A DNA stretch of 40,302 nucleotides from Gammaproteobacteria bacterium (GTDB lineage: Bacteria; Pseudomonadota; Gammaproteobacteria; SZUA-229). A program made the position numbers and the translations under genes. This document shows, in pieces, positions 8,437-17,325 of the stretch (within the stretch, counting starts at the first letter, position 1; each line of letters opens with the position of its first letter). The stretch covers positions 1 through 40,302 of the forward strand of contig JARFRD010000184.1 in the NCBI GenBank assembly GCA_029287435.1, in the 5' to 3' direction. The notes beneath the pieces are model-generated. The model had not been told where the DNA came from and made no database searches. It worked only from the letters and a program-made list of their open reading frames with translations.

Positions 8437-9735
8437 TTAATATCTTTTCGCAGCCCAGGAAGGCTCTCTTACTTCACCATCCGACAGCGCCAGGCGATGC
8501 TTGTGCCTGCCATCGGTTGATACTGCAGCCAGTACCGCCTTGCCTTTATCGACAGAAGCGAACATGATCATGGTGCCGTTCGGTGCAAAATCCGGTGACT
8601 CGTCGAGCGGACCTTGAGTCAGTATCTGCATACTACGATTTTCCAGATCCATCGTGGCAATTCTATAGGAATTATTACCACCGTGGACAAAGGTAATGAC
8701 CTTGCCATCAGCTGAAACACTCGCATTCGCATTGTACTTACCATCAAACGTCAGCCGCTTCGGACGCGCACCCGAGTTTAACGACAGGCTATAAATTTGT
8801 GGCTTACCACTGCGACTGGAGGTAAACACGATGGACTGACTGTCCGGCATCCACGCCGCCTCGGTATCAATAGCCCAGTGTGATGTCATGCGCCTGAGCT
8901 TTTTATTATCCAGTGTCATGATATAGATATCCGGATTGCCATCCTTTGACAGAGTCATCGCCATTTTTTTGCCATCGGGTGACCAGGCCGGCGAACTGTT
9001 TATGCCTTTGAAGGAAGCAATCTTTTCTCGCGATCCAGTACGAATATCATGACTGAAAATCGCTGACAGGCCTGACTCGAAGGAGACATAGGCTACCTTC
9101 GAACCATCAGGTGACCACACCGGTGACATGATGGGCTCTTTTGAAGTCAACAAGGTTTGCGGATTGTAGCCATCTGTATCAGCCACCTGCAGCTTGTATT
9201 CGATGGGTTTGCCTTTGGTTCGCTGCGAAGTGATGTATGCAATGCGCGAATTGAATGCGCCGGGTAATCCGGTGAGTTTTTCGAAGATCAGGTCGCTGAT
9301 CTGGTGTGCAGTCGTTCGGATATGTGTGCGGCTGGAATTAAAACTGTAACCAAGCACCTGTTCACCACGATAAACATTGAACAGCCTGAACTCAACCTTA
9401 TACTGATCCTTGCCGGTTGATTTGACTTCACCGATAACCAGGTGATCGACGCCGGCGATACGCCAGGTTTTGTAGTCCACCTCGACAGGACTTGTCGGCC
9501 TCGCAATCATGTCCGTTTCGGCCACCGGCGAGAACATGCCGCTGCGCGCAAGATCGGAACTTACAATGGCCGCGATATCCGTCTTCAGCCCGGTTCGTAC
9601 ATCCACCTTGAACGGCACTACGGCAATCGGCGTCGCGCCCTCAATGCCTTCCGTGATATCAATTTTTAATACAGCGTTTGCGGTGTGGCTGAATACAGCA
9701 ACTATCGCGATCAATAACCAGCGTTTGATTTCCAA
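8437..9735 (-). CDS. tolB: TolB, periplasmic beta-propeller of the Tol-Pal system
   Basis: A 432-aa periplasmic protein with a Sec signal (residues 1-21, ending ANA). The first 24 mature residues contain the TolA-box-like start. Residues to about 160 form the N-terminal domain. The rest is a six-bladed WD40-like propeller with repeated 'SPVWSPDGSKVAYVS', 'SSPAWSPDGKKMAM' and 'EAAWMPDSQSIVFTS' motifs. It binds Pal and is released by TolA. It follows tolA after 23 bases and is followed by pal after about 50 bases. Confidence 0.96.
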   Translation of the reverse strand: MEIKRWLLIAIVAVFSHTANAVLKIDITEGIEGATPIAVVPFKVDVRTGLKTDIAAIVSSDLARSGMFSPVAETDMIARPTSPVEVDYKTWRIAGVDHLVIGEVKSTGKDQYKVEFRLFNVYRGEQVLGYSFNSSRTHIRTTAHQISDLIFEKLTGLPGAFNSRIAYITSQRTKGKPIEYKLQVADTDGYNPQTLLTSKEPIMSPVWSPDGSKVAYVSFESGLSAIFSHDIRTGSREKIASFKGINSSPAWSPDGKKMAMTLSKDGNPDIYIMTLDNKKLRRMTSHWAIDTEAAWMPDSQSIVFTSSRSGKPQIYSLSLNSGARPKRLTFDGKYNANASVSADGKVITFVHGGNNSYRIATMDLENRSMQILTQGPLDESPDFAPNGTMIMFASVDKGKAVLAAVSTDGRHKHRLALSDGEVREPSWAAKRY

Positions 9736-9758
9736 CTTACATTCTCCAAAACTTCAAA

Positions 9759-10703
9759 TCAGGAACCCGGACTGAATAAAAAACGTATTTCTCTTTCGAA
9801 CACTTCCGGATGTGGCGGTGGTGGTAACGGTGATGCTCTCCACACTGCATTCTCAACTGACTGCTGGAATGCGGAATCACCGGAACACGCCTGCAAGCTG
9901 ACACTGGTTACTTCACCACTCATTGTTTGCCTGACGTAAACCTCGCATGACTGGTTGCCCTTGGCAGTTGATGAAAGCAACCATCTATTCGTCACATGAT
10001 TTTTGATGAGCATACCATACTCGGCTCTTTTTGAATTCAGCATGCGGTTATGCTCGGCCTGCCGGCGCTCCTCTTCCGCAAGTCGCGCCATGAGTTCGGC
10101 TTCTTCCGCCTTGCGTCGCTTCTCGGCTTCTTCGGCAAGACGTTTCTGCCGTGCCTCTTCTTCTTTACGCTTACGCTCAGCTTCCAGTTTGCGTTGCTTC
10201 TCCAGCTCAGCTTTTCTGCGTGCTTCTTCCTGGCGTTTTTTTTCGGCCAGTTCAGCCTGGCGCTTTTTCTCGGCTTCCTGCTTTTTCCTGAGCTCGGCCT
10301 GGCGCTTGAGTTCGGCTTCTTTTTTACGTTTGAGCTCGGCCTGCTTTTTCTTTTCGGCTTCCTTTTTACGTTTCAATTCGGCCTGTTTCTTTTTCTCGGC
10401 TTCCTGTTTTTTCTTCAACGCAGCCTTGCGCTTGTTTTCTTCTTCAAGCTTTTTCTGCTTGGCGATCGCCTGTTTTTTCTTCAGCTCATCCTGTTCACGT
10501 TTTTTCTTTTCCGCCTCGATTTTTTTTGTATCGACCAATTCTGCTTTAACGGTCTGCGCTTTAGGCGAAGCAGGTTTGGGTACCTCACTGGTTGACAGGC
10601 TGATACTGAGGAACACCAATAGGCCAACATGCAGAATAACGGATGCCACCACGGATTTCGGGTGCCTTTTGACCACCTCGATAAAACTGCCTTTACGCAC
10701 CAT
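9759..10703 (-). CDS. tolA: TolA, inner-membrane to periplasm spanning protein
   Basis: A 314-aa protein with the three TolA domains. Domain I is a single membrane helix (about residues 17-37). Domain II is a very long helix of Lys/Glu/Ala-rich heptads (about residues 50-215) built from repeats such as 'AEKKKQAELKRKKE'. Domain III is the C-terminal globular part with 'SCEVYVRQTMSGEVTSVSL' and two cysteines. TolA carries proton-motive force from TolQR to Pal/TolB. The repetitive coding produces long meaningless open frames on the opposite strand. tolR lies 17 bases upstream. Confidence 0.95.
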   Translation of the reverse strand: MVRKGSFIEVVKRHPKSVVASVILHVGLLVFLSISLSTSEVPKPASPKAQTVKAELVDTKKIEAEKKKREQDELKKKQAIAKQKKLEEENKRKAALKKKQEAEKKKQAELKRKKEAEKKKQAELKRKKEAELKRQAELRKKQEAEKKRQAELAEKKRQEEARRKAELEKQRKLEAERKRKEEEARQKRLAEEAEKRRKAEEAELMARLAEEERRQAEHNRMLNSKRAEYGMLIKNHVTNRWLLSSTAKGNQSCEVYVRQTMSGEVTSVSLQACSGDSAFQQSVENAVWRASPLPPPPHPEVFEREIRFLFSPGS

Positions 10704-10720
10704 AGATAAGGAATCCGTGG

Positions 10721-11143
10721 CTACTGGTCGGGCTGGTCAGTCATCAGACCGACCTTATCGACACCCGCTGTTTGCAGTAATACCATGGCCTGGGTCACAC
10801 TGCCATAATCGACACGTTCATCACCGCGTACCAGTACGGGTGTCTCCGGGTGTTTGTTAACAACGATGGATACACGCCTGACCAGGTCTTCTTCAGTAAT
10901 TGGTTTTTCAATATCGTCACCGATATTCAGATAATAATCACCGGACTTGCTCACCGTCAGCACCAGCGGCTCACGCTGCTCGGGTGGCAGTGGATTAGCG
11001 CTCGCCTGCGGCAGGTCGATTTCCACACCCTGCTGAATTAACGGTGCCGTGATCATGAAGATGATCAGCAGCACCAGCATCACGTCGATATACGGCACGA
11101 CGTTGATTTCAGAGACAGGCTTTCTTTTCCTGACCCGGCGCAT
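10721..11143 (-). CDS. tolR: TolR, ExbD-family motor subunit
   Basis: A 140-aa protein with one N-terminal membrane helix. Its 'EINVVPYIDVMLVLLIIFMITAPL' segment holds the conserved Asp (Asp19 in 'YIDV') that takes part in proton flow. The periplasmic ExbD domain follows. Its start codon shares one base with the tolQ stop (TAATG), so the two are translationally coupled. It forms the motor with TolQ that drives TolA. Confidence 0.96.
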   Translation of the reverse strand: MRRVRKRKPVSEINVVPYIDVMLVLLIIFMITAPLIQQGVEIDLPQASANPLPPEQREPLVLTVSKSGDYYLNIGDDIEKPITEEDLVRRVSIVVNKHPETPVLVRGDERVDYGSVTQAMVLLQTAGVDKVGLMTDQPDQ

Positions 11144-11847
11144 TACTCACCCTCTTTGGAAAGCGCGTCGGCTTCTACAGTACTCTGGCGTTGGAGTATG
11201 CTGGAGAACTCTTCCGAGAAATTTTCGTAGGAGCCCATCAGGCGGTCGACTTTTTCCGAGTAGCGGTTATAGGCTATGACCGCCGGAATAGCTGCAAACA
11301 GGCCCATTGCGGTCGCAATCAGTGCCTCGGCGATACCCGGCGCGACCATGGCGAGGCTGGCATGCTGTACCGAGCCCAGCGCGGTGAAGGAACGCATGAT
11401 CCCCCATACCGTTCCAAACAGACCGACATAAGGACTGATCGAGCCAATGGTTGCGAGCAAGGACAGGTTGGATTCGAGCTTGTCTTCTTCACGTGCCAGT
11501 GACACCTTCATGCTGCGCTGTACGCCGGCGATCAGCATTTCATCACTGCTTGATGTGCGTTTGTGCAAACGCACGTATTCAGCAAAACCGGATTCAAAAA
11601 TGCGTGCCATGCCCTGGCGTTCTTCGCCTTTCTTTTTGAGGCGGTTGTACAGGTCGGCAAGATTGATACCCGACCAGAACTGGTCTTCGAAGCGCATCGC
11701 CTCTTCGTGTGCCAGTTTGAGTACTTTTGACTTGGTAAAGATGATGGTCCAGGAGAGCACCGATGCGGCCAGTAGCGACAACATCACCAACTGTACGAGC
11801 ACGCTGGCGCGACTGACCAGCGAGATCAGCGACATATCAGCTTCCAT
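11143..11847 (-). CDS. tolQ: TolQ, MotA/ExbB-family motor subunit
   Basis: A 234-aa inner-membrane protein with three helices: about residues 12-35, 130-155 and 165-190. The conserved stretch is 'IGSISPYVGLFGTVWGIMRSF'. I take the ATG at 11847 as start because a perfect GGAGGCGATTC site precedes it; a second in-frame ATG at 11835 would shorten it by four residues. The start overlaps the end of ybgC by 11 bases. It is the first motor gene of the tolQRAB-pal-cpoB operon. Confidence 0.96.
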   Translation of the reverse strand: MEADMSLISLVSRASVLVQLVMLSLLAASVLSWTIIFTKSKVLKLAHEEAMRFEDQFWSGINLADLYNRLKKKGEERQGMARIFESGFAEYVRLHKRTSSSDEMLIAGVQRSMKVSLAREEDKLESNLSLLATIGSISPYVGLFGTVWGIMRSFTALGSVQHASLAMVAPGIAEALIATAMGLFAAIPAVIAYNRYSEKVDRLMGSYENFSEEFSSILQRQSTVEADALSKEGE

Positions 11848-12253
11848 GAATCGCCTCCAGGATATGCGCGGGGATACGCGCGGGAGTGAATTTATCTGCG
11901 TGCAGGCAGGCTATCATGACCTCTGCACTACAGATACCCGTGTTATCTGAGTCTCTGGTAATCATTTGTTTAAATGTCAGCCTGGCCTTACCTATATCGA
12001 TGATCTCAGCAGTGGCCGTTAGCGCATCGTTAAACACTGCGGGCTTCTGATACTGTATCGACAGGCTATGGACAGCGAAGATTATTCCGTATTCTTGTTT
12101 TAATTGGTCCTGCTCAAATCCGAGCGAGCGCAAATACTCTGTTCTGGCACGCTCCAGAAATTTCAGGTAATTCGCGTAATACACAACACCACCGGCATCG
12201 GTATCTTCATAATAGACCCGCACCGGCCAGTTAAATTCAATTTGATTTTTCAT
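11837..12253 (-). CDS. ybgC: YbgC, acyl-CoA thioesterase of the tol-pal operon
   Basis: A 138-aa hotdog-fold thioesterase. The family motif 'YYEDTDAGGVVYYANYLKFLERART' near residue 14 contains the catalytic Asp (DTDAGG). The group hydrolyses short or phospholipid-related acyl-CoA/ACP esters in the cytoplasm. It leads the tol-pal operon in many proteobacteria, as here, and its end overlaps the tolQ start. A 46-base gap separates it from ruvB. Confidence 0.94.
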   Translation of the reverse strand: MKNQIEFNWPVRVYYEDTDAGGVVYYANYLKFLERARTEYLRSLGFEQDQLKQEYGIIFAVHSLSIQYQKPAVFNDALTATAEIIDIGKARLTFKQMITRDSDNTGICSAEVMIACLHADKFTPARIPAHILEAIHGS

Positions 12254-12299
12254 TTTTAACCGAAAAGTTAAAAGTGCTTAATTCTTGTTTTTATCGCAA

Positions 12300-13346
12300 T
12301 TATTTATCCTGGATCAGGTCGAGTGTGACCTGTTCCTGGCTCATCGATGAGGGCACCTTGAGACCAAACAGGCGGTACACATTGGCTGTCGCCACGCGAC
12401 CCCGTGGCGTCCTCATCAGGAAACCCTGCTGTATCAGATAGGGTTCTATGACATCCTCGATGGTGTCACGTTCTTCGCCGATGGCTGCAGCCAGGTTCTC
12501 TACACCAACCGGGCCACCGTCGAATTTCTCAATGATGGCCTGCAACAGGCGCCTGTCCATGACATCAAAACCACTCTGGTCGACATTCAGCAATTCCAGC
12601 GCGGCGGATGCGGTTGCCGCATCGACGGTGCCATCAGCTTTGACCTGGGCATAATCACGTACACGGCGTAACAGGCGATTGGATATACGCGGCGTACCGC
12701 GTGAACGCTTGGCTATTTCCGCGGCACCGGCTTCATCGATCTGAACATTCAGGATATCGGCTGAACGCTGCACAATATGGGTCAGGTCCTGCGCCGAGTA
12801 AAAATCCAGCCGCAACACGATGCCGAAACGATCGCGCAATGGTGATGTCAGTGAACCGGCACGCGTGGTCGCACCAACCAGGGTAAACGGTGGTAAATCA
12901 AGCTTGATTGAACGTGCCGCAGGGCCCTCACCGATCATGATATCGAGCTGGTGATCCTCCATCGCCGGATACAGAATTTCCTCAACCACCGGGCTCAGGC
13001 GATGAATTTCGTCAACGAACAGCACGTCATGTGGCTCGAGATTTGTCAGCAGCGCTGCGAGGTCGCCCGGTTTTTCCAGTACCGGACCCGAGGTGGAATG
13101 CAGGGTGACCTGCATCTCGTTAGCGACAATGTGTGCCAACGTAGTTTTACCCAGTCCGGGAGGACCAAAAATCAACAAATGGTCCAGCGCTTCTTTTCTG
13201 GCACGTGCAGCCGGGATAAAAATCTCCAGCTGTTCGGTCACAGCCGGCTGACCACGGTAATCATCGAGTAACTGCGGGCGAATGGCGCGATCAATCGCGA
13301 CTTCGTCGTCTGTCTGTTCCGGTGCAATAATACGATCTTCAGCCAT
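12300..13346 (-). CDS. ruvB: RuvB, Holliday junction branch-migration helicase
   Basis: A 348-aa AAA+ motor. Walker A is '[12 protein letters not shown]', Walker B is '[10 protein letters not shown]', sensor 1 is in '[10 protein letters not shown]' with the arginine finger in 'PLRDRFG', and the C-terminal winged helix ends with 'RTPRGRVAT'. It pumps DNA through the RuvA-bound junction. It comes four bases after ruvA, so ruvCAB is one transcript. Full family length. Confidence 0.97.
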   Translation of the reverse strand: MAEDRIIAPEQTDDEVAIDRAIRPQLLDDYRGQPAVTEQLEIFIPAARARKEALDHLLIFGPPGLGKTTLAHIVANEMQVTLHSTSGPVLEKPGDLAALLTNLEPHDVLFVDEIHRLSPVVEEILYPAMEDHQLDIMIGEGPAARSIKLDLPPFTLVGATTRAGSLTSPLRDRFGIVLRLDFYSAQDLTHIVQRSADILNVQIDEAGAAEIAKRSRGTPRISNRLLRRVRDYAQVKADGTVDAATASAALELLNVDQSGFDVMDRRLLQAIIEKFDGGPVGVENLAAAIGEERDTIEDVIEPYLIQQGFLMRTPRGRVATANVYRLFGLKVPSSMSQEQVTLDLIQDK

Positions 13347-13349
13347 ACC

Positions 13350-13961
13350 TTATCCTTTAACAGCCCCCTGCAACGCAGCGCGAATGATGGCTTCTGTCTC
13401 AAGCCCGCTGGCGTCCACGGCACGCACCATGCGGCTCGCTTCCTGTGCCTTGTAGCCTAGTGCTGTGAGGGCACTGACGGCATCACTGACCGGGCTCGCG
13501 GCTACTGGTTCGATACCGGTAGCCGCAGTCGCTGAATCATCACTGATACCCGTAAACTCATCGCCCAGCTTGTCGCGCAACTCGACTATCAAGCGCTCTG
13601 CGGTTTTCTTGCCGACACCCGGCAAACTGGTCAGCGCACTCGCATCCCCTTCCTGCACGGCGCGGGCAAAATCCTGTGCACTGATTCCCGAGAGAATCGT
13701 CAAACCTAGCTTGGGGCCAACACCGTTGATACGAATCAGATCGCGAAACATTTTTCGTTCGGCAAGCGAGGCGAATGCATAAAGCAGTTGCGCGTCTTCA
13801 CGCACGACCATGTGAGTATGCAGGATAACGTCTTCGCCGACAGCGGGTAATTGATAGAAGGTCGACATCGGTGCTTCGAGTTCGTAACCGACACCGTTAA
13901 CATCAACCAGCAATTCCGGTGGCTGCCTGGTAATGAGCTTGCCCTTAATACGGCCAATCAA
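13350..13961 (-). CDS. ruvA: RuvA, Holliday junction recognition protein
   Basis: A 203-aa protein with the N-terminal OB fold 'MIGRIKGKLITRQPPELLVDVNGVGYE'. Two helix-hairpin-helix motifs follow ('LIRINGVGPKLGLTIL', 'LTSLPGVGKKTAERLIVEL'). A C-terminal domain binds RuvB. The ATG overlaps the ruvC stop as ATGA. It forms a tetramer that holds the four-way junction for RuvB and RuvC. Confidence 0.97.
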   Translation of the reverse strand: MIGRIKGKLITRQPPELLVDVNGVGYELEAPMSTFYQLPAVGEDVILHTHMVVREDAQLLYAFASLAERKMFRDLIRINGVGPKLGLTILSGISAQDFARAVQEGDASALTSLPGVGKKTAERLIVELRDKLGDEFTGISDDSATAATGIEPVAASPVSDAVSALTALGYKAQEASRMVRAVDASGLETEAIIRAALQGAVKG

Positions 13962-14473
13962 ACCCAGCGCCCCCGTCGTGTTCCCGAGACGACACCACTG
14001 GAACGCACCTTGATGTGATGCGCATGACAGACAGCGATCGCCAGTGCATCAGCTTCATCGCTTTGTGGCAGTTCATCCAGCCCCAGTAAAAGTTGAATCA
14101 TTTGTTGTATTTGTTGTTTTTCTGCGGAGCCACTACCGACAACCGCTTTTTTTATTGTGCGTGGCGTGTACTCACCTATCTGCAGTTCTGCCTGAACGCC
14201 TGCACATATCGCTGCTCCCCTGGCCTGTCCAAGCTTCAGTGCCGAATCAACATTGCGATTCACGAAAACCTGTTCGATTGCCATAGACTCGGGTTTCCAG
14301 GTATCAACTATCTGGCTGACCTCGGTGAATATCACACCCAGTTTATCACCCAGCGATTCGCCGTTGATTTTTATAAATCCACTGGTGACATATTTATGGC
14401 GGAAGCCATCTGTATCCAGAACACCGTATCCGGTTATCCGTGAGCCAGGATCGATGCCTATGATTCTAATCAA
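13958..14473 (-). CDS. ruvC: RuvC, Holliday junction resolvase
   Basis: A nuclease of about 171 aa. The catalytic first Asp is in 'IIGIDPGSRITGYG', Glu in 'AIEQVFVNRNVDSALKLGQARG', and Asp residues in 'LPQSDEADALAIAVCH'. I place the start at TTG 14473, which gives M-IRIIGIDPGSR, the usual N-terminus of the family. The frame is open to a GTG at 14485, but the AGGCGGA site touches that codon directly and lies about 11 bases before the TTG. It is preceded by yebC and coupled to ruvA by ATGA. Confidence 0.94.
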   Translation of the reverse strand: MIRIIGIDPGSRITGYGVLDTDGFRHKYVTSGFIKINGESLGDKLGVIFTEVSQIVDTWKPESMAIEQVFVNRNVDSALKLGQARGAAICAGVQAELQIGEYTPRTIKKAVVGSGSAEKQQIQQMIQLLLGLDELPQSDEADALAIAVCHAHHIKVRSSGVVSGTRRGRWV

Positions 14474-14490
14474 GACAAAAGGCACTCCGC

Positions 14491-15240
14491 CTATTGTAGG
14501 GCTGCCAGCACTTCATCAGGGAAATCCGCATTGGTGTGTACGTCCTGAACATCATCAAGGTCTTCAAGTGTATCGATCAGGCGCATGACTTTTTCTGCAT
14601 CTTCTTCGGAAACCACGGTTTCTGTTGTCGGCTTTTCGATAACCTCGGCATGTTCTGGCTCGAGTCCGGCGGCTGCCATCGCATCCTTGACTTCCATGAA
14701 GCCCTCATACGAAGTGGTCACTTCAATACTGCCGTCATCGTTCGTATCCACGTCTTCAGCACCGGCTTCCAGCGCCGCTTCCATGATCGCATCTTCATCG
14801 CTGCCAGCCGGATAAGTGAGCATACCGATGCGATCGAACATGAAAGCCACGGAGCCATCTGTACCCAGGTTACCGCCTGACTTGGTAAACGCATGCCTGA
14901 CTTCAGATACGGTTCGGTTGCGGTTGTCGGTCATGCAATCGACCATGACGGCCGCGCCTCCAGGACCATAACCTTCATAACGTACCTCTTCGTAATTAGC
15001 ATCATCGCCTTCGCCGGTACCACGCTTGATTGCACGATCAATCGTATCCTTGTTCATATTGGCGCCGAGCGCCTTGTCGACAGCAAGACGCAAGCGCGGA
15101 TTTGCTGATGGATCACCACCGCCGCCGCTTCGCGCCGCAACCGTGATTTCACGAATGAGCTTGGTGTAGATTTTGCCGCGTTTCTTATCCTGGGCCGCTT
15201 TACGGTGCTTGATATTCGCCCATTTACTGTGACCAGCCAT
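14491..15240 (-). CDS. yebC: YebC/PmpR-family (TACO1-like) translation or transcription factor
   Basis: A 249-aa protein with the invariant N-terminus '[23 protein letters not shown]' and the family core '[21 protein letters not shown]'. YebC proteins are conserved beside ruvC. They have been described both as DNA-binding regulators and as factors easing ribosome stalling on proline stretches, so the exact role here is open. It is the first gene of the yebC-ruvCAB unit; about 120 bases separate it from the hydrolase gene. Confidence 0.96.
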   Translation of the reverse strand: MAGHSKWANIKHRKAAQDKKRGKIYTKLIREITVAARSGGGGDPSANPRLRLAVDKALGANMNKDTIDRAIKRGTGEGDDANYEEVRYEGYGPGGAAVMVDCMTDNRNRTVSEVRHAFTKSGGNLGTDGSVAFMFDRIGMLTYPAGSDEDAIMEAALEAGAEDVDTNDDGSIEVTTSYEGFMEVKDAMAAAGLEPEHAEVIEKPTTETVVSEEDAEKVMRLIDTLEDLDDVQDVHTNADFPDEVLAALQ

Positions 15241-15360
15241 GACTACCTGCTTATGCTTACCCCTTGATGATTTTTATGGCGCAAAGTGTAGCATTGTGCG
15301 ACGGGCGGGTCATGTCGGACATGGCCCGGTATCGAGCAATACGAGGCTTGAAAGTCGAGA

Positions 15361-16017
15361 CTAAGCAGCCCCGTCAAGTAACGGTGTGCCCACTTCATCA
15401 CCAAACTTGCCTGCGCGCAGAAAAGTCGCCACCTGCACTGCGACCCGCGTTGAAAGCAGCATACCGGTATGGCTCACCGGCAAGGTAATGAAATCTGTTG
15501 CCCCTTTGAGGCGGGTTTCGTTGACGGAGACCGTGCCGTCATGCGGTGCTTCCGGGCCACCGGCGACGAGTCCGACCCCGAGCGGAAATGTGCCCGCGAT
15601 AATGCCAATATCCTGCCAGCCCTTCCATTCCGGCGCATCACCAAGCAGGCCCGCGTCAATGGTCTTGCCCAGCGTCCAGCGTGTGATCGGTACTTTTGAC
15701 AGGCGTTTGCCAACGACACTGCCATTCACCGGGCTACCCAGTAATACGATGCGGCCATTCCTGCTGAAGGGATGCTGGTCGAACATGTGCAGCAAGACAA
15801 TGCCACCGAAGCTGTGGCAGACGAAATGCACGACGGGTGCATCGAGTTTCTCAACAAACTGGTGCAGGCGATTGGCAATACTGGCCGGGGGCTTGCCCCA
15901 GATGTGGTATTTAAAGATATGGCACTCGTAACCGGCCGCTGCCAGCTGCTGGCGCAGGCGCCACAAGTCCATGCCGTTACTCCAGATTCCATGTACTAAT
16001 ACGACCGCTTCACGCAT
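15361..16017 (-). CDS. Alpha/beta hydrolase, lipase- or esterase-like
   Basis: A 218-aa predicted cytoplasmic hydrolase. 'VVLVHGIWSNG' near the start is the oxyanion HGxW segment. The nucleophile is in 'VCHSFGGIVLLH' (Ser about 69), a candidate Asp is in 'PHDGTVSV', and a candidate His in 'LPVSHTGML'. The C-terminal 'DGTVSVNETRL' arrangement is common in PGAP1/lipase-like hydrolases. The frame is open upstream to 16101, but the ATG at 16017 begins right at the hydrolase core and avoids the REP element. The ribosome site is weak. The substrate cannot be deduced. It is inserted between nadA and yebC, where many relatives have nothing. Confidence 0.8.
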   Translation of the reverse strand: MREAVVLVHGIWSNGMDLWRLRQQLAAAGYECHIFKYHIWGKPPASIANRLHQFVEKLDAPVVHFVCHSFGGIVLLHMFDQHPFSRNGRIVLLGSPVNGSVVGKRLSKVPITRWTLGKTIDAGLLGDAPEWKGWQDIGIIAGTFPLGVGLVAGGPEAPHDGTVSVNETRLKGATDFITLPVSHTGMLLSTRVAVQVATFLRAGKFGDEVGTPLLDGAA

Positions 16018-16071
16018 GGCGATATTGTAGCGAATGAACGTGACGAGTGGGATATCTGCGTTTAGTATTTC

Positions 16072-16139
16072 TGTAGCAGCGGCTCCAGCCGCGAATCTCA
16101 AGCAGTGTAATATCTTCGCGGCTGAAGCCGCGCCTACGG
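16072..16139. repeat. REPIN-like pair of inverted REP elements
   Basis: Two REP-like units face each other. TGTAGCAGCGGCTCCAGCCG... (16072-16095) resembles the widespread TGTAGGAGCGGCTT.AGCCGCGA REP type, and its mirror copy TTCGCGGCTGAAGCCGCG...TACGG occupies 16115-16139. Each contains a GCGGCT/AGCCGC mini-palindrome, and together they can form one long hairpin. The right unit runs into the last codons of nadA. Confidence 0.75.
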
Positions 16140-17228
16140 TGAAACTTCAAGCATGCGACTCAGTGCCAGGCGTGCCATTTCAGCTTCCTTCTCCGGCACT
16201 ACAATCCGGTTCACCACCTCACCTTCGACCAGGTTCTCCAGTACCCAGGCCAGGTGTTGGGGATCAATGCGGAACATGGTGGAACACATGCAAACATTGG
16301 GGGACATAAAGTGCACATTGGTACCCTCATCTTTATGCATGTCGTGCAGGCGATTGACCAGGTTGAGCTCGGTGGCCACCAACCAGCGACTGCCGGGCTC
16401 GCCTTCGGCGATGGTGTTGATGATGTACTCTGTGGAACCGACATAATCGGATTTCTGGCACACTTCGAACGGACTTTCGGGATGCGCGATGATTTTTGTT
16501 TCCGGGTACTTCTGCTTGAAGTTATCGATCTGCTCGGACTGGAACATCTGGTGCACGGAGCAAAAACCTTTCCACAGGATAATTCTGGCCTGCTCAATGG
16601 CTTCAGGCGTGAGCCCACCCATGGGCTTGTCGTAATCCCAGACCACCATCTGCTCCAGTGGGATATCCATGTTGAAACCGGTATTGCGACCGAGATGCTG
16701 GTCAGGGAAGAACAGAACCTTGTCGCGTTGACTGAAGCTCCATTCGAGCACATGACGCGCGTTTGTTGAGGTACAGACGATACCTCCATGCTCGCCGCAA
16801 AAAGCTTTCAGGTTGGCAGCTGAATTGATGTAGGTGACCGGCGTGATCTGTTCATCCGGATTCAGCACTTCGGAGAGCTCCTGCCAGGCTTTTTCAACAT
16901 GCTGCAGATCGGCCATATCGGCCATGGAGCAACCCGCCGCCATGTCCGGCAGAATCGATACCTGATCTGGACGTGTGAGTATATCGGCGACCTCGGCCAT
17001 GAAATGCACACCACAGAAAACGATGTACTCGGCTTTTGAATTGGCCGCCTGACGAGACAGCTTGAGTGAGTCACCGGTGAAATCGGCGTGCCGAAAAACC
17101 TCGTCACGCTGATAGTGATGACCAAGAATAACAAGACGATCACCGAGCTTTTCCCTGGCGCGGATAATGCGTTCCTCGCACTCCTGATCGTCTAGCAGGG
17201 CATAGGGTTGAATCGCGGCTGCACTCAT
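16134..17228 (-). CDS. nadA: Quinolinate synthase NadA
   Basis: NadA condenses iminoaspartate and dihydroxyacetone phosphate to quinolinate for NAD synthesis. The 364-aa protein is of the longer proteobacterial type. Three 4Fe-4S ligands fit the family: Cys100 in 'DMAAGCSMADM', Cys223 in 'KGFCSVHQMF' and Cys313 or Cys315 in 'NVCMCSTMFR'. Substrate-binding 'ILGHHYQRDEV' is at the start. The stop codon TAG belongs to the REP-like element, so the extreme C-terminus (EVSP) may have been reshaped by that insertion. It is the same strand as aspS, 97 bases away. Confidence 0.95.
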   Translation of the reverse strand: MSAAAIQPYALLDDQECEERIIRAREKLGDRLVILGHHYQRDEVFRHADFTGDSLKLSRQAANSKAEYIVFCGVHFMAEVADILTRPDQVSILPDMAAGCSMADMADLQHVEKAWQELSEVLNPDEQITPVTYINSAANLKAFCGEHGGIVCTSTNARHVLEWSFSQRDKVLFFPDQHLGRNTGFNMDIPLEQMVVWDYDKPMGGLTPEAIEQARIILWKGFCSVHQMFQSEQIDNFKQKYPETKIIAHPESPFEVCQKSDYVGSTEYIINTIAEGEPGSRWLVATELNLVNRLHDMHKDEGTNVHFMSPNVCMCSTMFRIDPQHLAWVLENLVEGEVVNRIVVPEKEAEMARLALSRMLEVSP

Positions 17229-17325
17229 ACAATCAAATGATAATTGAACTCATTACCGAGAATACTGCTTTACACAGAAAGATCAACGGCGCAAAGGGGG
17301 TACTCGTCAATTGTTGCGCGGCGGA

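Noticed and set aside
10003-10860. Long plus-strand open frames (285 and 181 codons) rich in Ser/Phe/Leu
   Set aside because: They lie antisense to tolA; the Lys/Glu/Ala-rich repeats of tolA produce them automatically. No ribosome site or recognisable domain.
15306-15331. Near-palindrome CGGGTCATGTC/GACATGGCCCG between the hydrolase and yebC genes
   Set aside because: It can form a hairpin but has no T-run in either direction, so I do not call it a terminator.
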